From NCBI GenBank assembly GCA_012295275.1, contig CM022665.1, positions 27,048,946 to 27,112,945 on the forward strand: a stretch of DNA of 64,000 nucleotides, in the 5' to 3' direction. Shown here piece after piece: positions 30,147 to 64,000 of the stretch; within the stretch, counting starts at the first letter, position 1; each line of letters begins with the position of its first letter. Under the pieces are notes generated by a model. That model was not told where the DNA came from. It searched no databases and saw nothing but the letters and a program-made list of their open reading frames with translations. The DNA is from Chrysomallon squamiferum (taxonomy: Eukaryota; Mollusca; Gastropoda; Neomphalida; Peltospiridae). The translations under genes and the position numbers were made by a program.

Positions 30147-30891
30147 TTAAAAAAAATAAAACTACATAAAAAGAGAAGAAAAATTATAATAGAGTTTATA
30201 GCCTATTATAAACCAATAATCCATGTCAATGAGTTTATTATTTTAAGTCTAGTTAGTGGGGGGTCTTAAATGGTCTAGAGTTTTTTAATTGTTAAGAAAT
30301 CAGCCATTACCCTATCACAATTTATTTATTAATTTTTTTTATTATTATTTTTTTTTTTTTAAAGAGCATTACAATTGGGGATTATATTACATATATTTAT
30401 TATTATAAAAAATAAAGAAAAGTTATGCATATTAAATAACATTCAAAATGATGTATTTTTTTTTAGATATTAAAAAAATAAATATTTTTTTTTTATTTGC
30501 AAAACTAACTTAAAACTCTTGTTCTAATTTCACATTAACATTATTATTATTACATAGGATGATTTACTGGCCTTCATTAATAATAAATTTAAAAAAATTA
30601 TTTATTATAAAAAATAATTTTTTGTATTGTCAGGTTTCAGCCAACATGTCCAATAATTCACATTCTGGAAAGTTCAGAAGAAACATCCCTGCCCTTGGAT
30701 TAACATGGTCCAATCAAGTGACCTCACGGTTTATGTTGTCACGTACAAATCAACAGACTGTCATCATCAATCATTTGGGCAGTGATGAAAAGTGTGTTGT
30801 ACGACAGTGTGAAATAATATTTGCTCCACATCTGCCTCCTCTGACTTTTCCATTTATCGTTAGTGAAGAAGGAATTAGAGCAATAGTGTAA
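22341..30891 (+). CDS. XRCC3: XRCC3: RAD51-paralogue recombination ATPase (complete, 7 exons)
   Basis: Exons: 22341-22395, 24367-24504, 25303-25392, 26601-26723, 28786-28931, 29282-29494, 30634-30891. They give 340 aa (human 346) with consistent phases; intron 5 is GC-AG, the others GT-AG. The start MSIEQLDIHPRILKSLRK aligns with the human N-terminus, followed by the helix-hairpin-helix-like region (LNFEKILSLSSPDVARCTGL). Walker A is GESASGKT at 107-114 and Walker B is LIVID at 206-210. Diagnostic XRCC3 strings are GGLEGGAVYLCTEDVFP, RARHLSSFAAQLCRLSH, GLTWSNQ and IFAPHLPP. The protein pairs with RAD51C (CX3 complex) and supports RAD51 filaments and Holliday-junction processing in homologous recombination (family knowledge). 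XRCC2, RAD51C and DMC1 fit less well because of the TEDVFP and GLTWSNQ strings. Confidence 0.97.
25609..25685. repeat. Self-complementary (AC)n/(GT)n microsatellite
   Basis: In XRCC3 intron 3, an AC run is followed by a short ATATAC/GTATAT centre and then a TG run, so the two halves can pair as a hairpin of roughly 30-bp arms. Confidence 0.85.
27361..27416. repeat. (TTA)n microsatellite
   Basis: About 18 uninterrupted TTA units in XRCC3 intron 4. Confidence 0.97.
28932..28933 (+). other. Non-canonical GC splice donor of XRCC3 intron 5
   Basis: Exon 5 must end after the codons for HVADL at 28931, because exon 6 (from 29282) resumes in phase 0 with DGLLFCIHKK. The bases after 28931 are GCTAGT, a GC donor. 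The nearest GT, 4 nt on, would shift the frame. The acceptor is a normal CAG. Confidence 0.8.
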
Positions 30892-33112
30892 TTTGTGTGT
30901 CATTATAATTTTATTTATTTTAACTGTTTTATCATTTATCCTCTATATTAAATATACTGAGATGCAAAAACACTTTTTTTTTAATTCATAATTTTATTAG
31001 TTAATATAGCTTTATTCATTCATTATTGACTTCACCCAGATAATTGGTTTTTATTTGTTTATTTATCAGTTCTTCCAGTCATTTGAAAGGTATTGAAAAA
31101 TGTTTTTATATATTCATATATAATTGTATTGATTAATTCTCCTGTAAGATAATTGGTTTCTCATTTGTTCTTTCTGTTTGATAATTTGTCAGACTTTGCA
31201 TCTATATGTAATATACTGTAAAAATTGCTCTCATATATATATATATGCAAAAATGTCTTTGATAGTTCATGTTGATTTTTTCATTTACAAGTGCAAATTG
31301 TTTATTCTTTTTACCACAATTATTCATTAAAGTACTGAACACTGAATTTCCGAATTAAAAAAACTTTAATTTTAATTAATATGTGAATTTAAAATTGACT
31401 TAAGTTACTTGGAAAAAATATATTTATATGAAATTCAAAGACAGTATTTAGATATTTGTACATAGATTAATAAAATTTCATATGTATCATTTTGTTAAAC
31501 TTTCAAAATATATATATGTATGTCATGTATTTCAGTTCAGTGTAAAATGAAATCACATGCTTGAATGCCACCTATTGAAAAATGCTACAAACTTTTGTAC
31601 CATCCCAATAGACCCACATGCACACTCCCCACACACACATATACTTTTTTTCAGTATTTATTTCAACATTACTATTTGATCTCATTCATAAATACAAACT
31701 GGGCAGGAATTTACTCAGAAATTTACGAGGGAGGTGGGGTGTAATCAATGCTGTTAGGGGAATCCGGGGGCATACCTCCTCCCCAAAATTGTTTAAGATG
31801 TAGAATGAAGGAGATGAAATTATTGTCCATTAGAAAAGGATCTACAGAAAAATTAATGACCACTGATTACATTACAGCACATTACTGCACATTATGACAT
31901 GGGTTCTACCATAACTGAAAACTTCATACAGTTCACATCATCAGATAATTTTTTTTTTTTTTTTTTTTTTTTTTACACCTCCATGGATGGACTTGAGCAG
32001 ACAATAGGAGATGCACAAGCAGACCTCACACCGGTACCTGTGCAGTGGCCTGCTGGGCAAAACATTTTAATATATTTCAGTGGTTAAATGAAAGTATAAT
32101 TTGTTATTTAAAAAGTGAACAACATGCTTATTCATATAAAACATTGACAGTTGAAGATCTTGTATCAGATGGTTCTTAAAGGAGAGAATGAATTAAAGAA
32201 ATGTATTAATCTGTGACACTGCTTCTGGTAAAGTGTAAGACTTATCAATTACAAATTGTGTATGTGTGAAAGTGCTAAATAATGAAGTTTGAAACTGAAA
32301 GAAAGGGAAAATAATGCAAAAAGGAAAATATATTGAAATAAAAGGAATTTATTTGTATGTTCTTTGCTGAAATGAATAAAATCAAATGCATTTGAAATAT
32401 ATTTTATTGTTGTTTTTGCTTAAATTATTTTATTTGTTTAATTAACAAAGGGTTGTAAAATAATGGGTCAATAAGTACTGTTTAATCATTTAGGTTTTAT
32501 TATTAATAATAAATCATATAAATCAAACAATGCACTTTAGTTATTTTGAATAATGGCTAGTCATGATTTTGAATCATTTCACATACAGCCTGGTCACAGA
32601 CACTTTGTGAAATGACTGATTTGTTTAGGCATTTTGCGAAATGACTGGTTTTACAGATTGACTGTAGCATATATATATTAATCATCTTGTAGAGAACTTT
32701 GGGAAGTTTATTTTTAAATAATATTAGAATTTATTAATATATTTAAAATGATTTCTTGTAGAACACTTGTTAGGACTGTGTTTGTAAATGTAGAAAAGGT
32801 TTCTGTATTTTACTGGTTTCAGGTAGCTGTTAGTCATACTAAGCCCATTGCTGTTTAACCATGTTTAATTCCAGTCTTGTTCAAACACTTTAACATTACA
32901 GTGATCTAAAACCTGTGGACAGCTGCTTGAACTTAAGCATTTTATTTGTTCACGCCCTCCACAAGTGTCATTGTAAACAAACATCTATAGAAACTGTAGT
33001 TAGGTTTACATCCTTATTTTTGTTTATTTAAATATTATCATAAACCAAACACAATGATATATTTAATTTCTAACTGTAATATGTATATATACATTTGTGC
33101 ATATGTGTGTAG

Positions 33113-33150
33113 TATATATACACATTTGCATTCACAAATGTGTATATATA
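33113..33150. repeat. Perfect inverted repeat (16-bp arms, 6-nt loop)
   Basis: TATATATACACATTTG at 33113-33128 is the exact reverse complement of 33135-33150, separated by CATTCA. The right arm forms the start of the first copy of the adjoining tandem duplication. Confidence 0.9.
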
Positions 33151-33430
33151 AAATTGTATGTTATTTTGATAATGAAATTTGACAGCTAATACAGGGTGAT
33201 TTATGTGCAAATACCTGTCCATTTTATGCTAGCTGATAGGGTTTTATTTATGTATTTATTTATTTATTATTATTTTTTTTTTTAATGCAAATGTACGTAT
33301 ATATAAAATTGTATGATATTTTGATCATGATATTTGACAGGTAATACAGGATGATTTATGTGCAAATACCTGTCCATTTTATGCTAGCTGATAGGGTTTT
33401 TATTTATGTATTTATTTATTTATTTATTTT
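33136..33430. repeat. Imperfect tandem duplication of a ~140-bp unit
   Basis: Copy 1 runs about 33136-33270 and copy 2 about 33289-33430. Both contain TATATAAAATTGTATG, then ATTTATGTGCAAATACCTGT followed by CCATTTTATGCTAGCTGATA, and end in a TATTTATGTATTTATTTATT tail. They differ at only a few positions in the core. The tail-like ATTT end could mean two copies of a short interspersed element, or a local duplication. Confidence 0.85.
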
Positions 33431-36400
33431 TTATTTGTTATTGTTTTTGCTATTGTTGGTTTTATAATCCAATTTGTTTCATCTTGAAAATAATATTTCC
33501 TATGACAACGGCAGATGTCCTGTGTATTCCTGTATCTGGTCCTGTAGTCTGTACTTCTGCTGTGTGATATTTGCTGTATTTCAGTGTTTGAAATGAATTA
33601 ATCTTACAGCTGACTAATCTGACACAGTTAACACACAGATACAACACAGCCTACTATTAGGATTCAACATGTTCACTGTTCTGTGTGCATGATATTTAGG
33701 TCTTGTATAATGATCTTCTACAACCAAATATAAGTTGAATACATCTAAACTATGTTATACTCAGTTTTCAGTTACTGTCTCCCAACTGGTAATTGCCCTT
33801 CTGTGTTATTCATGTAAAGAGAATTTATCATATTTTAACAAAATGAGATTTGTTAACAAGAATATCCTAGGATTAATAGTGTGTTAATTTAATCAAAATT
33901 TGTTTAAAATCAGAGTAATATTTTTAACAATATTTATAACTTGTTTACTTTTTTCTTTTTTTTAAATCTTTTAACTAAGCTTTCTTGCACACTGGTGCTC
34001 ACCATGGTAATTAATTGATGAAACCACCAAGCTAGAACATGTTAATTTAAAATGTATGTAAATAAATGTATCAGGAACAAAAAAATATTTCAAGAAGATT
34101 GTGGATTTCAGAAAAATTTAATAATTTAAATTTAGAAAATGTTTATTATTATTATTATTATTACTATTGTTAATATTATTTAAGAATTTATTTATTCTTT
34201 TTTCTTTAAAGAAAATAATCTAATGAAATGTACAGATTATGAAAAGGCAAGATCATAAAAACAATTCTTTAAAGTGACAAGATGAAACTTTAATTGTTAA
34301 AGCTTGATATTTTTCAATGAAAGTGATTGCAAACTAAGATGCTCATAAAATTATTGGCTTACATAATTATTACATCTACACAAAAATAAAAACACATAGC
34401 AGACACAATGCCAGGAAACAAGTATAAAGGTAATATAATGAACATCACTTAGATTTATAATGTACTGTGGGTTTTTAGTTTTGTTTTATACTTCCTGAAG
34501 GAAGCAATGATACCTTTCTCGTAGCTATGATATTAAAATAATAACAATAATAATAATAATCTTTAATCATATGCCCTGAAATGTTTGATTTGTAAATATT
34601 TGTTTACACAACATTATATGAAAAGGTATTTTATTGCTTATTTTCTTTACCATGCCAAGCATTAAATCTGGGTGGGTTTTTTTGTTTGTTTGTTGTTGTT
34701 TTTTAAATAATATTATATCACACACACACACACACACACGTTTTGTAAATGGAACAACGCTAGCAAGACTGAGTCGACAAATCGTTATTCTCGTAATACA
34801 TCTGACCTAGTTAAAACATTTCAGTTCCATGATTATTTCTTTCTTTTTCTGTACGTTTTCATCGTCCAATAATATAATGGAATCATCAGTATTTTTTTTT
34901 CAACTTTTTGCTTAATTCGTCTTTTCTTTCTTTCTTCTTTTTCTTCTTGTAATTTTAATAATTATTTTATTATTTTTAATGTTCTATGCTGGACGTTAGG
35001 GACCCTCAGAATAACAGACCGAGAAGGATCCCGTGAGTTTCTAACATGCAGCGTCTATATGTTTTCAACGACGATGATCACTATGAAGATGATAATAATT
35101 TAATAAATAAAAAATACTGAGGTTCATATAAACTGTGAAATTATCTCAAATTTTACTACTACTACTACTACTACTACAGTAACAATATCCGTTTTCCACC
35201 AAATTTGTTTTAAATCTTTGCAGGTCCATTTTCCTGATTATTAATACTTTAATTTACAATAAATGAATACAATTTTATATTTGTGATTGTTTACTAAGAA
35301 ACTAAATATGTCTATATTGAACCTGTGTGACTGAAATTAAATTAATTATCAACATCTTCATTTAGAAAAATTACTGGAACAAGGAATTAAAATAAATAAA
35401 TAAATATATAAATATATAAAATTTAAAAAAAGGAGGAGGAGAAGAAAATATGATAATAGGAGCAAAAATAATAATGCCGTTACGAGAAAAAAGGATGAGT
35501 AAGAAATACGAGGGGGGAAAAAGAAAAAGAAAGAAAAAAGAATTAAAACATAGTCATGCACAGTCTGATATGTTAATGTATTTACATATCTGATATCAAC
35601 ACTGTACAGTTTTGAATGTACTGTGATTTAGTAAAAAAATAAAATGTTAAAATTATTATGTACTTCAAGTTAAATTGCTATAAATGTAACACAACTTCTT
35701 AAAGCTGAAATTAACATCTTTTCAACGGTGTAATTAATTAGTACGTTTGATTTTTATTTTTATTTGTTAGCTTGATATAAGATTTTAAGCTACGTACAAT
35801 GTACTTGCTAACTGCACCAATTCAGAAATTAAAAAATTCTTAAAAAATTAAATTGATTATATTTTGTTTTGTTTTCTATTTATTTATTTTTGAGGGGTAA
35901 TTTCTCTTTTTATGATTTTTAAAATTGCAGCAGCACACACGTTCGCACACACACACTCTTATTTCACATTAAGCGCGGATAAAATACTACTTTTAAAAAG
36001 ACATTACATACCTGTAATAAAATAACAATAATAATAATAATAAATGTTTATTATAATATTAGGTCCTTTAAAACGCCTGTATTTTTTTTACCTAGTTTTA
36101 CTAACTTTTGAACAATTGATTTATTCTGTTTCAGATCCAACTTTGATAAAAACTGCATATGTATCTTTCCCTTTATTGCATGAATGTTACCTCGTACTGT
36201 GGGGAAAAAAAGAAAATCTCATTCAGAAGTGCAATGCGGTAGCCTCCATCTTGTTATGGATCTACAATCATGTATCGCGAACATCATTTATACACTACTT
36301 TTTGCACTCACAGGGTTAACTCTGCGAGCTTTTTTCCCCTACAAACTGAACCAAATAAAAGAACCTTCTCTTTGTTTCATTTATTTATCCACTATAAATG

Positions 36401-37717
36401 TATAACGAAAGGGGTATTAAAACCTTGATGACAAAATTCTGGGACTTTTCTGAACTATTTTTGAACAGACCCCCTTGAAAAATATATCATTGGAAAGAGC
36501 AATATTTCATCACTTAAAAGCCAGTCGAATTAATCTTAAAGCATGCATAATAAATAATAACACAGTAGGTCTCTTAGTACAAATTTCCTTATTCAGTCTT
36601 CTTTGGTTTGTCATTTGCTCCGTGAAGTCCACTCCCACATTCAAACAGACTCTCAAAAAGTCTTTCCAAAACACTTCTAAAACCTTAGCCAAGTGAAATT
36701 CAACTTAGGCTCCCTTTACATTCACATAATCAAAGTAACTTTTTAACACCTATTACAGTATATTTCATTATCCATTTAGTTTTTGTCCATGTGTTTTTCA
36801 TACTCTCACTGTAAATTGCTTAAGTCCCGCTATCAGGTGGAAAGGGCACTCAACAAGTCATCTTAAGTATTAGATAGCCTTTACTACCACTAAGATTGTA
36901 CCTCGATATTAACAAAAAAAGTTGAATCCCCCATTTCAGATTTTCTATTTTAATTTATTTCTCCTTAATATATTTGTTCATCTAGATCATTTCTCTGTGA
37001 TTAATTCAATTAAAAAAAAACAATTAAAAAACAAAAAAAAACAAGTACTTAATTATAAAGTAGTATTGCAGATTTATTTTTAAAGAAGGAATGTGATTGG
37101 TTGTTACATTTAAGTTTGTGTTTTTGTCCTCTGCAATTCAACATCTATACGTAACTAATTATTTTCGTAATATCTGCCTTAACAAGGAGATCAAAATAAA
37201 CCATGGAGCCCGTAGAGCGTGTTTAAGATTCCCTTTGGCTCGACGCTTACACTTATATATTTTTTAACTATTATTATTTTTAAAATCATACATTATTTCA
37301 ATTATTTTTCTCTTTATTTATACGAAATTAAACAATTTACCTGCTTAATATGAAAAAAAATGATAAAAGGTACACATCTTACATTCTATGTTTACATTTC
37401 TTATTATGATCCTATATTCTGTTTTATCACAGTCAGTTGCACTACAATCGTTTACAATACTGTGTTCACCTAAATACAATGAATAATGACTAATTACCAA
37501 TTCGTATTTACAACATACATGATAAATTAAACGAAAAATGGTTTTAAAAAATAAAAGTATGGGAACGAAATCAGGTAGTGATTGAAAATAAGCATTTGTT
37601 TAAATTCAGGTTAAGTGTTTACTAACAAAGGAATACGCGTCTTAGAGGAGATATTTTATGTTCACGAGTTAGCAGCAAAGATATGTATTGTCAGGTTTTT
37701 CTAAAACACGTTCAGCC

Positions 37718-37738
37718 ATGGATGACCATAAAGTATCG
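37718..37738 (+). CDS. Speculative alternative first coding exon of MARK
   Basis: GCCATGG gives an ATG in excellent context at 37718, followed by six codons (MDDHKVS) and a strong donor GTATGT at 37739. The phase (0) matches the acceptor of MARK exon 2 at 42128. It lies in a GC-richer stretch about 0.7 kb upstream of the main first exon. A 21-nt match can easily be chance; transcripts are needed. Confidence 0.22.
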
Positions 37739-38045
37739 GTATGTTTTATGGTGGGCGTCAAGCAGTGCATTTGGGCACCTGTTCACGCACCTTGCCCTTC
37801 TGTACGGATAAGCCATCGCGCATCATTTTAAACATGTTTAAAAATATTTAATAACGGGTAACTAAGATAACATTTAACAACTTTGTTTAATTACTGTTGC
37901 AACTTGATGATATTTCCCAGCTGTTCTAACCCCGATGATGTCATTTCCGAAGCAACCAATAAAATAGTACCTTGCTGACCTCAATGCGCAGGACTTGCGA
38001 GCCTGGCGTGGAAGGAAAAGTCAGCCATTTTCTTTGATGAAATTT

Positions 38046-38123
38046 CGGAAGTGTTTACAAAATTGTAAAAACTAGAAATGTGTCGGAGAAGGGTATTATT
38101 GCCTTGATGTCAAATAATGGCGG
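38046..38123 (+). promoter_or_regulatory. Probable MARK promoter or 5'UTR with ETS and YY1-type sites
   Basis: CGGAAGTG (38046-38053) is an ETS/GABP core and ATGGCGG (38117-38123) matches the YY1 core. They lie in a less AT-rich block about 300-370 bp upstream of the MARK start codon. This pairing is typical of TATA-less housekeeping promoters. No transcription start can be assigned. Confidence 0.4.
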
Positions 38124-38411
38124 ACATCCAGGGGATTTTATCTGTCTCTGAATAGACATTGTATGGCCAGATCTGACAGGAACAGGGAGTATCAAATCAA
38201 CACGAGTAGTCTTCCTGTCAGGCAGTCTCGGGTATTTTTTTCAGCCTTGGCGACCTGAAATTATCCCCTTAGTCGTACGTCGGAACAAAACTTCCGACCA
38301 AGCTGACTGTTCATAATTCCTTATGTGTAATTTGTTATGCACAAATCTGTAATGGGACAGTACATTTTACGGAATTTACTGCAATAAATTTATGACAATT
38401 ACTAATTCAAA

Positions 38412-59598
<21,187 letters not shown>

Positions 59599-62500
59599 TG
59601 TTTATTTCTGACTATTGTTGACTGACTGCAGTGTCTGTGGAACATGTTCAACAAAGTATTGTCATAGCTGGTTCTTCACAGACCTTTTCTTGGACTCATC
59701 AGTTAGGATTTTATTTTATATAATGTGTATAAATCTGTACAGATCGTCTGCACAAAACTTTCTCAGATCCCTTTGTACACAGTTTTATTGTAAATTATAC
59801 ATATAAAATTATATAAAACTTCTGAATGAGAAAGTTTGTGGCAGGAGATAATTTTTTTTCCTTGTTATAAATTATGTCATTCAAGATGGTAAGATTTACC
59901 ATTGTAAATTTCCTTCATTACTGGGTGGTGTGAGATTTGTCTCATAGGAGCTATGTGTCCTCTGGTGATTTAATGGTAGTCATAATCCCTATGGTTTCCC
60001 CAAATAGGGTATGGTCAGTATATTGTTGTGTAAGTGCATGAGTAGACAGTGTTGTTAAACCATATCATTTCATGCACCCATGGCATCTGATGGATTTACA
60101 AATGGCCAGACATCACCAAATACAGCAAGTTGTTTGAAGGGCTGTTTCTTGATGATTTTCTGTTAAAAGAAATTCATGTATTGGTTTTGAAAAAGTAATA
60201 ATAAAAATAACAAACTTACTATTATTGTAGTAAAAAAATGGTCATTTGGTTTCACTACATCTCAGAGTGGCAGATCCCACTGAGATGGTATGACCATTAT
60301 TAGCTCATATTAAAGCGCCATTCCATCCATTTTGTACAATTTGGTATTTTCCCGTTTTGTTTTGACAGCAAACTTCTCTTGCCTATGTTTACAGAATGTA
60401 ATACTTACTGAGCTATCTCTAAAGTGAATTTTAAAAATGAAAATAGCTTCCCCTTCTTTCATATCAATTTTAGTTAGTTATTTTTTAATTTCAAGCTTAT
60501 TAATAATTATTTTAATCAATATTACTATGCTACTATTTTATTTTTATTCATTATTTTATGCTATACAGTTTCAATATCTATTACACATAGAATTTGAATG
60601 ATTGTCATAGAAACGTTCTAGTTATCTGACATGTATCATTGGTAATTGCAGAATTTCGATTTTTCTTTATTATAATTATTTTATATATATATATATATAA
60701 TGTTATTACAAAAAGCTTAAAAATAATAATAAAAATAAAAAGTAATAAAATATTTTCTTGCTTTCAAAAGAAGGACTGTTTTACCACGGTCAATTACTGC
60801 TGCCAGTTCAAATATCTGATTACTGTGATAAACAAATAGGTTACAGGAATGTTGGATGCAAAGATTAAAATACAGCTGTTTATCTTTCAAATGAATTATT
60901 GTATTTAAATAGTATTTTATGTGAACTGTGCAATATTGATTGCAATGATATATATGGTTTTATTTTCACATGAAAATTAAAAAAACTAATTGATCCAATA
61001 ATTCAAAATAGTAATTACATAGTGATGTATTCTATTTGACTTCAGTTTCTTATGAAGAATACAGTACTTGATTATGTAATTTGTACTGAAATAAAATATT
61101 TGTATTAATTATCATGGGATGGGAAAATAAAGTAATTTATACAACAAAATTAGATTATCTTGGTATTACTTTTTCATTTAATAATTTCAGTTTACAAAAT
61201 CAGAAAACAAATGTGTTTTAAATTCATTATGAAATGGAGAAACAAAAATATACTATTGCTTAAATTTATAGCTGTAAATTTCAGTTTCTCTTTTAGTTTA
61301 TAATTTCTGGTTCAAGTAAAAACACAACATTTTGGTTATAAATTTAATGAGAAGTGATAGTTAAAGAATTCATGAATAATTATTGGCAAAAGAAATATGA
61401 CACTGTCAAATTTTGCATCGTGTTGGTATGAAAAACAGTCATTAATCATTGTCAAAAGGTAACAAATCTATTTAATCTCATTACATTGTAAAAAAAAAAT
61501 ATAGTCATTGTGTTTGTCCGTCCTATTTTGGATTATGGTCACAAAATCAGTTTTCATTTCAGTAAGACAATCTTTTTAATTAACCGTGTGTGTTCAGTTC
61601 TTATTTCATGAATTTTACTTTAATTAAATACCTGTTTCATTGAAAGAAATATCAGTTAAGAAAAATGTTGTCTAATGTTAATTCTTCAACAGTCTTGGTA
61701 TTTTTATGAACTATTTTACTTGTTTTTCAGAATATTTGGCCTAATGTGATAAACCAGCAATTTTAACTATATTGGGATGTATCTAAGGATTGTATTATTT
61801 AAGACATATTTGTTTTCAGATTCAGTTGTACAATTTTCAGCTTACATAATTATAGTGTGTATTTCTTAAATGATTTTGAAATGCCAGACAAATTCTGTAG
61901 ACTATTATATTTTTATTTTTTTAAATTTATTTGTTATTATTATATTTATTTTTTTCATAAATTAAAAATTTGTTCAAATAAAGATTTGATTAGTAAAACA
62001 TTTCCTTTCATTTGGCTTTCAGTGGACAAAATATTAATTCATTGTAGTCTGGTTAAGAGGTTTTATTAAATTTAACACTAAAGTAAAAGTGAGATATAAA
62101 TTCATTTTATTATTTTATCTTAACGCAAGCTACTTTTATCTAGACTGTCAGATTGAAATAGTGACATTATTAATACTTTATTTATTTTTAACTTCTGGGT
62201 TAAAAGTTTCAGAGGTATGCTTGTGTAAAGAATATAAAACGGATGCACACAAAAATATTCTTAACTTGGGCAATAAATTATAACCAGTTGAAAGGGCAGA
62301 TCCTTCGAAAGAAAGAAAGAAAATTATTAAGTGGAATCTTGAAGTATGGTCATCATATAGAATTCAGGCATTTTTATTTCAAATTTATTTATTTAAAAAC
62401 GGTTGATGTTTGTTATATAAAACAAAATATCCAGAGCCAGCACAGCAGGACTTAATGGTTAACAACAAAATTGAAAGCATTATATTTTAGCAGAACTGAA

Positions 62501-63036
62501 TAGTACATTTTTCTGACTTAGGTTCGTTCCATAACCTATTTTTATCTAAATTTGTTTTATTTATTTTTGTTAAAATATTTTATTTTATTATTTTGTTTTT
62601 GTTACATAGTTTTATAAAACCAGCTTTGGTTCACATCTGCTTAGCAAACATTTTCCTGAAAAATAATTTTTACACATGAATGTTTCTGTTTTATATATGT
62701 TGTAATGTCAAAACTGTAACCATAAATGTAATTTTATAATTATAAGTGGAATATTGTATTATCCTTAACATTTTGTATAGTGGTAAATGTTAATATGCTG
62801 TGTTTTTTGTTAAAAGAAGCCACCACTAAGCATCTCTATTGTTTTCTGATTGGAAAAAAAATCACAAAATTTTATTAAAATGTGGACAGAAGAAATCATG
62901 ATTTTAATCTATAAACCAAAGTGGAAATTTAAAAGATTGCAAAACATTTAAGAAAAAGCTTGGTATGGACAGAACATGAAAGAAAGTAATTATTACTTCT
63001 TTTTTTTCCCATTTCATTTTTTAAATTACATTTCAT

Positions 63037-63071
<35 letters not shown>

Positions 63072-64000
63072 TTATTTTAATGAATTAGATTACCATTTAT
63101 TTATTTTTTTAAATTTAGATAATCCTGAATTTATATCAGTGATATAAAACAATAAAACCAGACATTAAAATTTAGCTTCCAGTTTCTGAGAAAACTTTAA
63201 CTCTGGCATTGAATGTCACTACATTTATTTTTGTGCATATATTTGCATTTAATGCACCAGTTTCAGAGAAAACTGTTGCACCCAGTCATGCTTGCTACTA
63301 CTATTACTGCACCAGAAGGAAAAACAGTATGGAGCATAGTGGTTTGTTTTCTTTGAGGTTTTTTTGGTTGATTTTTTTTTTTTTTTTTAAGGTTTTTTTT
63401 GTAAAAATATCAATTAAACCTTAACTGAATACTACCACTGTAAGTAATTGGCTTGCATGGGACGTTGCCTACTATGTAGTGCAAAACTTAAATAGAACAA
63501 AACAACAACAAAAAAAATAATATATATATATGTATATTTCTGCTTAGTATCCTAGCTTTACTAATATGTATTTAAAAAAAAAAAAACAAGAAAAAATAAA
63601 AAAAAAAATATATAAAAAATAAAAAAAATAATGTACAAACATTATAAGTAACACATTTTGTTGTAGATAAATAATTCTGTTTATTTTAATTATTCAAGTA
63701 TAATTCAGGCCAAATCCAGTTAATTGTGGATTATTTAGAATTTTGTCATTTGTTGTATTTTTCCATTCATTTCTTCGGAATGGAGTGGTGCTTTATAAAA
63801 TATAATATATTCACATACATTCTAGAGACCAATTCTTTTTCATTTTTTTATTTTATTTTTTTGTTTGTTTGCATTGTAGAAATCAGTGCAGAATTTATTA
63901 TTTATGAAGCTTTATTTTTGGGCTGAAGTTTAATTTTACCAGCTTGTGCTCTTAGGCTTTATAGAAAAGGAGAAATCGACCTTTCTGTCACATGTGATTT
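59599..64000. other. MARK 3'UTR and downstream DNA
   Basis: No further exon or gene is visible to the end of the window. Part of this is surely 3'UTR; several AATAAA hexamers (for example near 61091) are possible ends but cannot be ranked. It contains a TA microsatellite near 60682-60699, a T run near 63374-63388 and A-rich DNA at 63572-63630. Confidence 0.5.
63034..63073. repeat. (ATTT)n microsatellite
   Basis: About 10 uninterrupted ATTT units downstream of MARK. Confidence 0.95.

Larger units (their letters stand above)
30892..37717. other. XRCC3 3'UTR and XRCC3-MARK intergenic region
   Basis: Contains no exon or gene I can recognise. It holds an imperfect tandem duplication (33136-33430) with a hairpin, poly(T) at about 31950-31973, an AC run near 34721-34739 and a polypurine/polypyrimidine patch near 35430-35545. 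From about 36040 to 37250 it is less AT-rich, with open frames up to 91 codons that match nothing I know. The T run at 30114-30140 lies just left of this, in XRCC3 intron 6. Confidence 0.5.

Noticed and set aside
36184-36405. Open frames between XRCC3 and MARK
   Set aside because: Short, overlapping in several frames, no known domain and no splice support; kept only as a compositional observation.

Overview
The window is nuclear DNA from an invertebrate animal. It is strongly AT-rich, its genes are broken into short exons with GT-AG introns, and it carries many microsatellites, homopolymer runs and old transposon fragments. The four recognisable proteins resemble those of animals with a broad ancestral gene set. 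A lophotrochozoan such as a mollusc would fit, but nothing here fixes the species. No bacterial, viral, rRNA, tRNA or CRISPR features were seen.

Layout, left to right: (1) 1837-5372 (+), the last six exons of a CDKL1-type cyclin-dependent-kinase-like kinase, whose N-terminal exons lie off the left edge. (2) 12720-18413 (-), a complete 11-exon BROX gene (BRO1 domain, C-terminal CaaX box). (3) 19330-20643 (+), an intact intronless 437-aa coiled-coil ORF of no recognised family, head-to-head with BROX, with a perfect CRE and a TATA-like box just upstream. (4) 21568-21939, the truncated end of a Tc1/mariner-like transposon. (5) 22341-30891 (+), a complete 7-exon XRCC3 (RAD51 paralogue), with an E2F-type site and an overlapping upstream ORF at its 5' end and one GC-AG intron. 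(6) 38412-59598 (+), a complete MARK/PAR-1 kinase gene (19 constitutive-style exons, 786 aa), which also contains a duplicated mutually exclusive exon pair, a 39-nt microexon and two candidate cassette exons.

The most interesting structure is in MARK. Exons 11a (47299-47398) and 11b (47741-47840) are homologous, both exactly 100 nt long, and encode alternative versions of the stretch between the kinase and UBA domains. Reading frame enforces exclusivity: including both, or skipping both, gives an early stop. Two UGCAUG (Rbfox-type) motifs lie between them. More UGCAUG motifs precede the 39-nt microexon and cluster in the last intron, downstream of the two candidate cassettes.

The genes do not form a pathway: CDKL1 is linked to cilia, BROX to ESCRT and the nuclear envelope, XRCC3 to homologous recombination, and MARK to polarity and microtubules. 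From memory, human XRCC3 and MARK3 are close neighbours on 14q32, and BROX and MARK1 both lie on 1q41. The BROX-XRCC3-MARK order may therefore preserve an old animal linkage. The rest is intron or intergenic AT-rich DNA in which I see no further genes.
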